The notes under the pieces are model-generated. The model was not told where the DNA came from, searched no databases, and was given only the letters and a program-made list of their open reading frames with translations. Both the position numbers and the translations under genes were made by a program. From Streptomyces rhizoryzae (GTDB taxonomy: Bacteria > Actinomycetota > Actinomycetes > Streptomycetales > Streptomycetaceae), in NCBI RefSeq assembly GCF_023155275.1, contig NZ_JALMUV010000056.1:1-43450 (forward strand): DNA of 43,450 bases, given 5' to 3'. Below are positions 7,608 through 15,309 of the stretch, one piece after another (position 1 is the first letter of the stretch; every line of letters begins with the position of its first letter).

Positions 7608-8501
7608 TTACCGCACGTGCGGCTGTTCCGGCCGGGCCGCGGTACGGGCGGGGGCCGCGGGACCGGGGGCGGCGGGACCGGGGGTGGGGGCGGCCGGGTC
7701 CGGGGCGGTGGCGGCCGTCTCCCAGACCGTCCGGAACGCCAGCCGCAGGCACGCCGCCAGCGCCGGGTGTTCGATGACCAGGGCGGTGGTCGAACCGGCG
7801 CCGGCCACCGGGTCGGGCATGTCGCACAGGACCAGCGAGGCGTCGGCGATGACGAGCTTGAGCGGCAGGTCCGCGGTGAAGCGGGCCTCCTCACCGGCCG
7901 CGGCGAAGCTGCGCACGTTGGCGAGCATGCCGGCGTCCTCCAGGGCGCCGGTGGTGTAGATGGCGCGCACGGTGCCCCCGGCCCGGTGCAGCCGGCGGGC
8001 CGCCGCGATGCCCTCGGCGTTCTCCGCCGGGGCGACGAACGGCGGTTTGCAGAAGCTCAGCAGCTCGCGGCGGGCCTGCCGCTGGATGTCCGCGAACCGC
8101 TCGGAGATCGCCCCCGGATCGCGCAGGATCTCCACGTAGTCCAGCGGATCCGAGTGCCCGCGCCCGTCGGCCCACAGCGGCTGGAGGGCGGCGGCCAGGG
8201 TGTCCGAGGCGCGCTCCAGCCGTTCCAGGGACTCGCGTTGCAGCGCGACGAGCCGGGCGACGGCCAGTTCGGGGGCGACCGCGGAGTACGTGGCGACCCG
8301 GCCCGGGTGGGCGTTGGCGAGCCGGCGCCGGACCAGGGCGTCCAGTACGTCGTAGACCCGCTGGCGCGGGACGTCGGCCTCGCGGGCGACCTCGGCGGCG
8401 GTGTAGGACTCGCGTCTGATCAGGGCGAGGTAGACCCGCGCCTCGTAGCGGGCCAGCCCCAGCGCGACGAGGTTGCCGACCGCGTCCTCTTCCAACTCCA
8501 T
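7608..8501 (-). CDS. TrmB-family transcriptional regulator
   Basis: 297 residues beginning MELEEDAVGNLVALGLARYE. The N-terminal winged helix is typical of TrmB: LGLARYEARVYLALIRR, SYTAAEVAREADVPRQRVYD, VLDALVRRRLA and a wing ending ATYSAVAPE. A coiled segment follows (LVALQRESLERLERASDTLA), then a ligand domain with RRELLSFCKPPF, GGTVRAIYTTGALEDAG and DLPLKLVIADASLVLC, of the kind seen in TrmB-type sensors. The last 40 residues are Pro/Ala-rich. The ATG at 8501 has no ribosome site, but TACCTT eight bases upstream fits a -10 for a leaderless transcript. Divergent from the secreted S53 protease, with similar sequence elements in both promoters, so it may control the protease and itself. Confidence 0.85.
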   Translation of the reverse strand: MELEEDAVGNLVALGLARYEARVYLALIRRESYTAAEVAREADVPRQRVYDVLDALVRRRLANAHPGRVATYSAVAPELAVARLVALQRESLERLERASDTLAAALQPLWADGRGHSDPLDYVEILRDPGAISERFADIQRQARRELLSFCKPPFVAPAENAEGIAAARRLHRAGGTVRAIYTTGALEDAGMLANVRSFAAAGEEARFTADLPLKLVIADASLVLCDMPDPVAGAGSTTALVIEHPALAACLRLAFRTVWETAATAPDPAAPTPGPAAPGPAAPARTAARPEQPHVR

Positions 8502-8732
8502 GACAGGACAAGGTAGTCGGTACGGGCGGCGGTCCGGGCGGGTGTACGGAAGACGGACCCACGGGGACCAGAAGAAGGCTTTGCGTTAAGCCGGTGTCCC
8601 TTTGACGGTGTGTTCACTACCTTCCCTGACAAGCCACCACTGACCGGGGTGGCACCTCACCGAGTGCACGTGCGCCACGCACCACCGGAGCCGGACGCGT
8701 CCCGCACCGGCGTGAATGTCATGTTCCTGACA
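8501..8732. promoter_or_regulatory. Divergent control region between TrmB regulator and S53 protease
   Basis: The gap 8502-8854 holds no gene. Three related elements occur: ACTACCTTGTCCTGTCA on the minus strand (8501-8517), ACTACCTTCCCTGACA on the plus strand (8616-8631), and the inverted repeat TGTCA-TGTTCC-TGACA (8717-8732). The first two share ACTACCTT plus CCTG(A/T)CA in opposite orientations, one overlapping the regulator start and one on the protease side. They are candidate binding sites of the TrmB-type protein. A TTGACG (8602-8607) could be a -35 for the protease gene, but no well-spaced -10 is evident. Confidence 0.45.
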
Positions 8733-8854
8733 CCCCACGTTCTGCCGTGCGGCTCGCACCCCCCAGTCCGCTCCACCGCACCCGAGCACCCCCCACCCGG
8801 CGCTCCGCACCGCGGGGCGCCGGCCCCCCACTCCCCCCCACGGAGGTCGTTCCC

Positions 8855-10147
8855 TTGTCTTCCCTGCGCAAGAGCCCTGTGGACAGCGGCAGAACGGATC
8901 GCCGCAACGGGTCGGCACGCCGCGGCGTCGCCGCCCTGCTCTCCGCCACCGGCCTGGTCGTCGGCGGACTGCTCGCCGCCGGTCCGGCCGGCGCCGCCAC
9001 GGCCGCGCCGCACGCGGCCCCCACCGCGTCGCACGCCGCCGTTCCCACCCACCGCCTGTGCGCCCAGCCGGCCCTGCCCGGCCACATGGCCTGCAACGCG
9101 GTGGCCCGCACGGACGTCAAGCAGCACCTGTCCCTCGGCCGCAACCTCACCCCCTCCGGCTACGGCCCGGCCGACCTACAGAGCGCGTACAAGCTCTCCG
9201 CCGGCGGCGGCTCGGGCCAGACCGTGGCCATCGTCGACGCCTACGACGACCCCAACGCCGAGAAGGACCTGGCCACCTACCGCAAGCAGTACGGCCTGCC
9301 GGACTGCACCACGGCCAACGGCTGCTTCAAGAAGGTCGACCAGAACGGCGGCACCAAGTACCCCAGGGCGGACGCCGGCTGGGCCGGTGAGATCTCCCTC
9401 GACGTCGACATGGTCAGCGCTTCCTGCCCGCAGTGCCACATCCTGCTGGTGGAGGCGAACAGCGCCAGCATGTCCGACCTGGGCGCGGCGGTGAACCGCG
9501 CGGTGGCGCTGGGCGCCAAGTTCGTCTCCAACAGCTACGGCGGCTCGGAGGACTCCACCGACGCCACCTCCGACGCCGCGTACTTCAAGCACCCGGGCGT
9601 GGCGATCACCGTCAGCTCCGGCGACAGCGGCTACGGCACCGAGTACCCGGCGTCCTCCCAGTACGTCACCGCGGTCGGCGGCACCTCGCTGAAGAAGAGC
9701 AGCTCCGCCCGCGGCTGGACCGAGTCGGTGTGGGGCACCAGCGCGGGCGGCGAGGGGGCCGGCTCCGGCTGCTCCCAGTACGACGCCAAGCCGGCCTGGC
9801 AGCAGGACACCGGCTGCGCCAAGCGCAGCGTCGCCGATGTCGCCGCGGTCGCCGACCCGGCCACCGGCCTCGCGGTCTACGACAGCTACCAGGCCAGCGG
9901 CTGGAACGTCTACGGCGGCACCAGCGCCTCGGCGCCGTTCATCGCCGGGGTCTACGCCCTCGCGGGGACCCCGGGCGCCACCGACATCCCGGCCTCGTAC
10001 CCCTACGCCCACACCGCCGCGCTGAACGACGTCACCAGCGGCGCCAACGGCTCCTGCTCGCCGTCGTACCTGTGCACCGCGGACAGCGGCTACGACGGCC
10101 CGACCGGCCTCGGCACGCCGAACGGCACCGCGGCCTTCACCAAGTGA
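8855..10147 (+). CDS. Secreted S53 (sedolisin/kumamolisin-type) serine-carboxyl peptidase
   Basis: 430 residues from TTG 8855 (GGAGG eight bases upstream; the longer frame through 8747 lacks a ribosome site). Residues 1 to about 48 are a signal peptide: RR and KS near the start, hydrophobic ALLSATGLVVGGLLAAG, then GAATAA. The mature part has the sedolisin hallmarks: E179 and D183 in GEISLDVDM, the oxyanion Asp257 in SSGDSGYG, and the nucleophile Ser357 in GGTSASAPFIAG. The C-terminal SGYDGPTGLGTPNG is the calcium-site region. Conserved cysteines (SCPQC, CGxxC-like pairs) suggest disulfides. Only about 60-70 residues precede the catalytic start (VARTDVKQHL), so the large prodomain typical of kumamolisins is absent. 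Likely an extracellular endopeptidase, active at acid pH as in the family. Followed by two hairpins. Confidence 0.92.
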   Translation: MSSLRKSPVDSGRTDRRNGSARRGVAALLSATGLVVGGLLAAGPAGAATAAPHAAPTASHAAVPTHRLCAQPALPGHMACNAVARTDVKQHLSLGRNLTPSGYGPADLQSAYKLSAGGGSGQTVAIVDAYDDPNAEKDLATYRKQYGLPDCTTANGCFKKVDQNGGTKYPRADAGWAGEISLDVDMVSASCPQCHILLVEANSASMSDLGAAVNRAVALGAKFVSNSYGGSEDSTDATSDAAYFKHPGVAITVSSGDSGYGTEYPASSQYVTAVGGTSLKKSSSARGWTESVWGTSAGGEGAGSGCSQYDAKPAWQQDTGCAKRSVADVAAVADPATGLAVYDSYQASGWNVYGGTSASAPFIAGVYALAGTPGATDIPASYPYAHTAALNDVTSGANGSCSPSYLCTADSGYDGPTGLGTPNGTAAFTK

Positions 10148-10181
10148 CCCCTTACCGCAGGGCCTGACCGGCCCCCGAGCC

Positions 10182-10226
10182 GTCGCAGTCCGGCGCCCGC
10201 CTTCGACGAACCGGACTGCGACTTCC
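10182..10226 (+). terminator. Terminator of the S53 protease gene
   Basis: Perfect 12-bp stem, GTCGCAGTCCGG (10182-10193) with CCGGACTGCGAC (10211-10222), followed by TTCC, 35 bases after the protease stop. Confidence 0.8.
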
Positions 10227-10235
10227 AGAAAAAGA

Positions 10236-10273
10236 CGTGGGCCCGGGCCGCTCCCGACCGGTCCGGGCCCACG
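10236..10273. terminator. Second hairpin, probably terminating the TetR gene
   Basis: 11-bp stem CGTGGGCCCGG (10236-10246) with CCGGGCCCACG (10263-10273); read on the minus strand it is followed by TCTTTTTC, a fair U-tract, so it suits the minus-strand TetR gene ending at 10298. Confidence 0.8.
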
Positions 10274-10297
10274 CATGCCCGCACCGGGCCGCGCGGA

Positions 10298-11098
10298 CTA
10301 CCCCTTCCCGGCCTCCTGGAGCTGCTGGGCGTCCTGCCGGGCCCGCATCGCCTCGATGCCGGCGATCTGGAGGTCGAGGGCGAAGGCGAAGTCGCGGTCG
10401 AGCATGGCCCGCGCGTCGGCGTCGCGCAGGGCGTAGCCGGCGCGGCTGGAGAGCTCCATGGTCTCGGCGAACTCCGGACGGTCCGAGATCGCGTCGATGA
10501 CCTGGGCGAAGTACGCGTCGAGGGTGACGCCGGCGGCGCGGCAGCGGGCCTCGTGCAGGCTGCGGATGGTGGCGAAGCCGTAGACGAACTGGAAGACCGA
10601 GGCCAGGGCGCCGGAGGTGTGGTCCGGGTCCAGGCCGCTGCGGGCCATCACCCGCAGGGTGGCGGTGGAGAACGCCGTGGAGTGCGGGCCGATGTTGATG
10701 AACTCGCCGAGCAGCCGGGCCGCCCAGGGGTGCCGCAGCAGCATGTCGCGGTAGGAGGTGGCCAGCACCCGGAGCTGGTCGCGCCAGTCGGCGGCGGCGT
10801 CGGTCCCGTCGGGGAGGTCCATCTCGCCGGCCACCGCGTCGATGGCGCGTTCCAGGAGGTCGTCCTTGGTGTCGACGTACCAGTAGAGGGACATCGCGGT
10901 GACGCCGAGGTCGGCGGCGAGGCGGCGCATGGAGAACTTCGCCAGCCCCTCGGCGTCCAGCAGCCGCACGGTGGCCGCGACGATCTTGTCGAGGCCCAGT
11001 CCGGCCGGCTGCTCCGCCTTCCTCCGGAGCGGGGGGCGTTCGGTCAGCCAGACGCTGTGCGGCCGCTGCCCGGCGCGCCCGTTCGTCGCTGCTGCCAT
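10298..11098 (-). CDS. TetR-family transcriptional regulator
   Basis: 266 residues; ATG at 11098 preceded by GAGGAG. The DNA-binding part is LGLDKIVAATVRLLDAEGLA, KFSMRRLAADLGVTAMSLYW (recognition helix), YVDTKDDLLERAIDAV. The rest is the all-helical ligand and dimer domain of the TetR_C group that resembles tetracycline repressor (HPWAARLLGEFINIGPHSTA, GLDPDHTSGALASVFQFVYG). A 35-residue tail before the HTH is longer than usual. It lies 114 bases downstream of, and in the same orientation as, a 523-residue MFS exporter whose promoter carries a perfect inverted repeat, so repression of the exporter is likely. The inducer cannot be read from sequence. Its own promoter may lie in the 11099-11212 gap or it may be transcribed from the exporter promoter. 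Confidence 0.9.
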   Translation of the reverse strand: MAAATNGRAGQRPHSVWLTERPPLRRKAEQPAGLGLDKIVAATVRLLDAEGLAKFSMRRLAADLGVTAMSLYWYVDTKDDLLERAIDAVAGEMDLPDGTDAAADWRDQLRVLATSYRDMLLRHPWAARLLGEFINIGPHSTAFSTATLRVMARSGLDPDHTSGALASVFQFVYGFATIRSLHEARCRAAGVTLDAYFAQVIDAISDRPEFAETMELSSRAGYALRDADARAMLDRDFAFALDLQIAGIEAMRARQDAQQLQEAGKG

Positions 11099-11212
11099 GG
11101 CGCCACTCCTCGGGTCGTACTGATGCCGCGGGACGTCCGCCCGGTCCCGTGCGTGCGGCGGTCCGTGCCGGACGGGACGGGGGGGCGAGCGGTGTCCCGT
11201 CCGGCTTCGATG

Positions 11213-12784
11213 CTATTCCGCCGCGGCGGGGGCGGTACCGGGGCCCGCGGCCGGGCCCTCCTGACCCCCGGGGGCTCCGGCGGCCCCGGCCCGTTCGGCA
11301 CGGCTCAGCAGGACCGCGGCGACCAGGCCGCCGAGGAAGACGGCGGCCGCGCCCACCAGCTGGCTGGTGCCGATCCCCGCCGCGAACGCGTCGTGCACGG
11401 CCGTCCGCTCCTGCGCGGTGTGCGTACGGGACAGGGCCGCGGGAAGCGAACCGGCGCCCGCGGCGACCAGCGGGAGCAGCGCGGCGAAACGGGAGTTGAG
11501 CACCGCGCCGAGCACCGCGACGCCCAGGCCCTGGCCGAACTCCATCAGGGTGCCGTTGACGCCGGCGCCCACCCCGGCCTTGGCCGGCGGTATCGCGGAC
11601 ATGATCGCGTTGGCCATCGTCGGCATCGCGACCGCGACCCCGACGCCCATCACGACCAGCCCGAACAGCATCCCGCCGTAGCTGTCCGCGCCGAGCAGCG
11701 AGATCGCCGCCAGACCGGCGGCGAGCAGGCTCATCCCGGAGACGATCATGCCGGGGGTGCCGAAGCGCGGCATCAGGCGGGCGCCCAGCCCGGTGAAGTT
11801 GATCAGTACGACGGTGAGCGCCAGCGGCGCCATCCGCAGACCGGCGTCCAACGGGCCGTAGCCGAGCACCAGTTGGAGGTGCTGGGTGAGCAGGAACATC
11901 GAGCCGCCCATGCCGAACGCGACCAGGATGCCGCCGGCGACCGCACCGACGAACCGGCGGTTGCGGAAGAAGTGCATGTCCAGCATGGGGTGCGGGACGT
12001 GCAGCTCCCAGACGGCGAACAGCGCCAGGCCGACCACGCCGACGGCGGCCGAGACCAGCACCCGCTCGGACAGCCAGCCGCTCACCGGTCCGGAGATGAT
12101 CGCGAAGACCACCCCGACCATCCCGACCATGGACAGCAGCGCGCCGAGCACGTCCGGGCGCTCCCCGCCGCGGCTCCTGGACTCCGGGACGAGGGCGAGC
12201 ACGGCCACCAGCGCGATCGCCGCGACCGGGAGGTTGACCAGGAAGAGCGAACCCCACCAGAAGTGGTCGAGCAGGGTGCCGCCGATCAGCGGGCCGGCGG
12301 CGAAACCGAGGGAGTTCACCGAACTCCAGATGCCGATGGCCTTGGGGCGCTCCGCGTCGTCGAAGATCTGCATCACCACGGCGAGCGTGGTGGTCACCAG
12401 CAGCGCGCCGCCGATGCCCATCCCGGCGCGGGCGCCGATCAGCTGGCCGGGCGACTGGGCGAGGGTGGCGGCGAGCGACGCGATGCCGAACAGCGCCAGG
12501 CCGACGGCGAGCATCTTCTTGCGGCCGTAGCGGTCGGCGGAATTCCCGGCGATCAGCAGCAGTCCGGACTGGACCAGCGAATAGGCGTTGAGCATCCACT
12601 GGACGTCGGCGGTGGTCGCGCCCAGCTCCTCGGTGAGGGACGGGACGGCCACGTTCAGCACGGTGTTGTCGAGGACGACCGTGAGCTGGGCGATGCAGAT
12701 GACGGCCAGGATCAGCCAGCGGGCGGCGGGCCGGTCCGGTGGCTGGAGGGTGGGGGCGGTGGCGTCGCGGGCCACGGCGGACAT
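11213..12784 (-). CDS. MFS exporter, DHA2 (EmrB/QacA) family
   Basis: 523 residues with about 14 membrane helices and the usual DHA2 motifs: VICIAQLTVVLDNTVLNVAV (helix 1, acidic residue before NTVLNVA), AGNSADRYGRKKML (motif A), GARAGMGIGGALLV (motif B) and GFAAGPLIGGTLLD (motif C). The domain is complete, the length is standard and the C-terminus is short, unlike the first exporter of this window. The ATG at 12784 follows the regulatory inverted repeat at 12792-12840. Likely a proton-driven exporter of hydrophobic drugs or a self-made metabolite, in the cytoplasmic membrane, paired with the TetR regulator that follows it. Confidence 0.9.
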   Translation of the reverse strand: MSAVARDATAPTLQPPDRPAARWLILAVICIAQLTVVLDNTVLNVAVPSLTEELGATTADVQWMLNAYSLVQSGLLLIAGNSADRYGRKKMLAVGLALFGIASLAATLAQSPGQLIGARAGMGIGGALLVTTTLAVVMQIFDDAERPKAIGIWSSVNSLGFAAGPLIGGTLLDHFWWGSLFLVNLPVAAIALVAVLALVPESRSRGGERPDVLGALLSMVGMVGVVFAIISGPVSGWLSERVLVSAAVGVVGLALFAVWELHVPHPMLDMHFFRNRRFVGAVAGGILVAFGMGGSMFLLTQHLQLVLGYGPLDAGLRMAPLALTVVLINFTGLGARLMPRFGTPGMIVSGMSLLAAGLAAISLLGADSYGGMLFGLVVMGVGVAVAMPTMANAIMSAIPPAKAGVGAGVNGTLMEFGQGLGVAVLGAVLNSRFAALLPLVAAGAGSLPAALSRTHTAQERTAVHDAFAAGIGTSQLVGAAAVFLGGLVAAVLLSRAERAGAAGAPGGQEGPAAGPGTAPAAAE

Positions 12785-12791
12785 ACGGGCT

Positions 12792-12840
12792 CCCTGTACG
12801 GTGCGAGCGGATGACTTACACCGTACAGGGGCTCTTATAC
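12792..12840. promoter_or_regulatory. Operator upstream of the TetR-linked exporter
   Basis: CCCTGTACGGTG (12792-12803) and CACCGTACAGGG (12829-12840) are perfect 12-base mirror images with a 25-base centre, just upstream of the exporter start on the minus strand. A further half site CCGTACA lies at about 12849-12855, and TATAAG on the minus strand between the sites could be a -10. The spacing fits two TetR dimers or one looped pair. The divergent side has no gene start. Confidence 0.7.
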
Positions 12841-12888
12841 GCCGTACATTTCTTTTCGCCGGGGGCGGTGGGCCGCCCTATCGCGCCG

Positions 12889-15309
12889 TCACGCCGCCTT
12901 CCGCGTCAGGTCGTAGAAGGTGGCGCCACCGGCCGTGACCTTGGTGAAGGTCTTCTCGATCCAGGCGCTGATCAGGGCCGAGGTGCCCTGCTCCGCCATG
13001 CCGCCGGGGGCCTTCCCGCCGGGGCGGGCGCCGAAGCCGCGGAAGCCGTCGCGGCCGCCCGCGATGAAGTAGTGGATCTTCCCTTCGGCCACATACCGCT
13101 GGAACTGGGCGAGGGTCGGCGAGGGGTCGCTCCCGTTGAAGCCGCCGATCGCCATCACCGGCTTCCGGGTGGCCAGTTGGTAGCTCGCGGCGTTCTGGGA
13201 GCCGATGGCCGCGGCGGCCCAGGTGTACCGGTCGGCGTCCCGCTCCACCAGGCGCTCGGCCTGCGCGCTCACCGCGGCGCCGTTCAGCAGACCGCCCGTA
13301 CCGCCGGGCGTCCCGCCCGTGCCGTGGTTCCGGCCGCCGCGTCCGCCCGCACCGCCGCCGGTGAACCGCCCGCGGCCCGGGAAGCCCTGGCCCCCGGGGA
13401 AGCCGCCCGGGAACCCGCCGGCGCGCTGCCGCCCGGCACCGCCCGGCAGACCCTGCTCGGCGCCGCCCCGCCAGGCCGTCCGCCCGCCGCCGGGGAAGCC
13501 CCGGCCGCCCGCGACCGCCGGCCCGGCGGTGATGATCGAACCGCCCTTGGGCGTGTTGACGGTGTCCAGGGTGTACGCGAGCGGCCCGGCCAGCGCCGTG
13601 GCCACGCCGAGCCCGGCCGCGACCACGGCCAGCGGCCGCCGCGCCCGAGCGGGCCGCAGGGACTGCCCGGCCGGCCCGGCCTGCCCGGTCTGCCCTTCTC
13701 GTGCCGGGGAGGGGGGCGCTTCCGGGGTGGCGTCCGCTTGCGGGGTGGCGTCGGCCGGGGCCCGGTCCCCTGCCGTCAGCAGCAGCCCGAGCGCCGCCAG
13801 CGATCCGAGCACCAGCACCGTCCAGCGCAGCCACGGCAGCCACTCCGGCGACCGGTCCAGCAGCACGTACGACCAGACCGCCGTCACCGCGGCGACGACC
13901 GCCAGCACGATCCGCGCCGGCCACCCGCCGCGCCGCCACACCACCACCGAGCCCATACCGGCCACCGCCGCGATGTACGGCGCCAGCGCGATGTTGTAGT
14001 ACTGGTGGAAGATCCCGGACATGAAGCTGAAGATGGTGAACGTCATCAGCAGCGCACCGCCCCACACCAGGAACTCCGCGCGTTCGGCGGCCTGTTGGGC
14101 GGCGACCGCGCGCCGTGCCCGGCGCAGCATCCACACCGCGGCGACCAGCAGGATCAGCGCGGCGGGCAGCAGCCACGAGATCTGGCCGCCCATGTCGGAG
14201 GAGAACAGCCGGGTGATGCCGGTCTCGCCCCAGCCCCCGCCGCCCCGGCCGCCGGCCCCGTGGTGGCCGCCGACGCTGCCGCGCTCGTTCCCGTCGATCC
14301 GCCCCAGGCCGTTGTAGCCGAAGGTCAGCTCCAGGAAGCTGTTGGTCTGCGACCCGCCCACGTACGGGCGCGCCGACGCCGGCAGCAGCTCGACGATCGC
14401 CACCCACCAGCCGCCGGAGACCAGGAGCACCAGTCCGGCCAGCAGCAGCTGCCCCAGCCGCTTGCGCAGCGCGACCGGCGCGCAGCAGGCGTAGACGAGG
14501 GCCGGCGCCGGCAGGATCAGCCACGCCTGGAGCGTCTTGGTGAGGAAGCCGAGCCCGAAGCAGAGCCCGGCCAGCAGGAGCCACGTGGTGCGGCCCGCCT
14601 CCAGGGCGCGCAGCACGCAGGCGACCGCGCAGACCATCAGCAGGCAGAGCATCGCGTCGGGGTTGTTGAAGCGGAACATCAGCGCGGCGACCGGCGTGAG
14701 CGCCAGCGCCGCGGCCGACAGCAGCCCCGCCACCGCACCGAACCGGCGCCGCACGGCGGCGTACAGCACGGCCACGGCGGCGACGCCCATCAGCGCCTCG
14801 GGCACCAGGATCGCCCAGGAGTTCAGCCCGAAGAGGCGTACCGAGAGCTCCATCGGCCAGAGCGAGGCCGGCGGCTTGTCCACGGTGATGGCGCCGGCGG
14901 CGTCCGAGGACCCGAAGAAGAACGCCTTCCAGCTCACGCTGCCCGCCTGGACGGCGGCCGAGTAGAACTGGTTGGCGAACTTGGACGCCGACAGGTCCCA
15001 TACGTAGAGCACCGCGGTGACCGCCAGCAGGGCCCACAGCGCGGGCCGGGCCCAGCGGGGGTCGGGTCTCCTGCCCGTGGCGGCCCCGGGGGCCGGGTCC
15101 GGGACGTGGTCCGGGGCGGGACCGGGGGCGTGATCCGGGGCGTGATCCGGCGGCAACGTTCTCTCCTGGTGCGTCGAGGGGTGGTCGGGGTGGTTGAGGT
15201 GGTCGGGGTGGTTGCGGTGATCGAGGTGGTTGAGGTGATCGGGGTGCTTGAAGGACGGTGGTTGCGGGGGGCGAGGTGAACGGTGCCGGGTGGGCCGAAG
15301 GGCCGTCAC
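12889..15309 (-). CDS. GT39-type (PMT/ArnT-like) polytopic membrane glycosyltransferase, YkcB-like
   Basis: 806 residues; GTG at 15309 overlaps the stop of the upstream GT2-GtrA gene (GTGA), so translation is coupled. Layout: a cytoplasmic His/Asn/Pro-rich stretch (about 15-50) and Pro/Asp stretch; a GT-C membrane core from WARPALWALLAVTAVLYVWD with the family motif ITVDKPPASLWP, then FNNPDAMLCLL, FLTKTLQAW and the loop GGSQTNSFLELTFGYNGLGR; 11 or more helices ending near residue 600. A Gly/Arg-rich extracellular region (about 625-700) and a globular C-terminal domain (ERDADRYTWAAAAIGSQNAA, IGGFNGSDPSPTLAQFQRYV) follow. GT-C enzymes use polyprenyl-phosphate sugars and act on the outer face of the membrane, moving sugar onto proteins or wall polymers. 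With the GT2-GtrA fusion it forms a three-part system. Acceptor unknown. Confidence 0.88.
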   Translation of the reverse strand: MTALRPTRHRSPRPPQPPSFKHPDHLNHLDHRNHPDHLNHPDHPSTHQERTLPPDHAPDHAPGPAPDHVPDPAPGAATGRRPDPRWARPALWALLAVTAVLYVWDLSASKFANQFYSAAVQAGSVSWKAFFFGSSDAAGAITVDKPPASLWPMELSVRLFGLNSWAILVPEALMGVAAVAVLYAAVRRRFGAVAGLLSAAALALTPVAALMFRFNNPDAMLCLLMVCAVACVLRALEAGRTTWLLLAGLCFGLGFLTKTLQAWLILPAPALVYACCAPVALRKRLGQLLLAGLVLLVSGGWWVAIVELLPASARPYVGGSQTNSFLELTFGYNGLGRIDGNERGSVGGHHGAGGRGGGGWGETGITRLFSSDMGGQISWLLPAALILLVAAVWMLRRARRAVAAQQAAERAEFLVWGGALLMTFTIFSFMSGIFHQYYNIALAPYIAAVAGMGSVVVWRRGGWPARIVLAVVAAVTAVWSYVLLDRSPEWLPWLRWTVLVLGSLAALGLLLTAGDRAPADATPQADATPEAPPSPAREGQTGQAGPAGQSLRPARARRPLAVVAAGLGVATALAGPLAYTLDTVNTPKGGSIITAGPAVAGGRGFPGGGRTAWRGGAEQGLPGGAGRQRAGGFPGGFPGGQGFPGRGRFTGGGAGGRGGRNHGTGGTPGGTGGLLNGAAVSAQAERLVERDADRYTWAAAAIGSQNAASYQLATRKPVMAIGGFNGSDPSPTLAQFQRYVAEGKIHYFIAGGRDGFRGFGARPGGKAPGGMAEQGTSALISAWIEKTFTKVTAGGATFYDLTRKAA
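15172..15252. repeat. Histidine-coding low-complexity repeat
   Basis: An imperfect tandem array of short units (GGGGTGGTC, GAGGTGGTT, GCGGTGATC and similar) that encodes the HPDHLNHLDHRNHPDH type stretch at the N-terminus of the GT39 protein. Units are 9-12 bases and remain in frame. Confidence 0.8.

Noticed and set aside
3162..12784. Antibiotic gene cluster suggested by exporters with MarR and TetR regulators
   Set aside because: No biosynthetic enzymes (PKS, NRPS, terpene, RiPP) lie between or beside them; they are stand-alone efflux loci.
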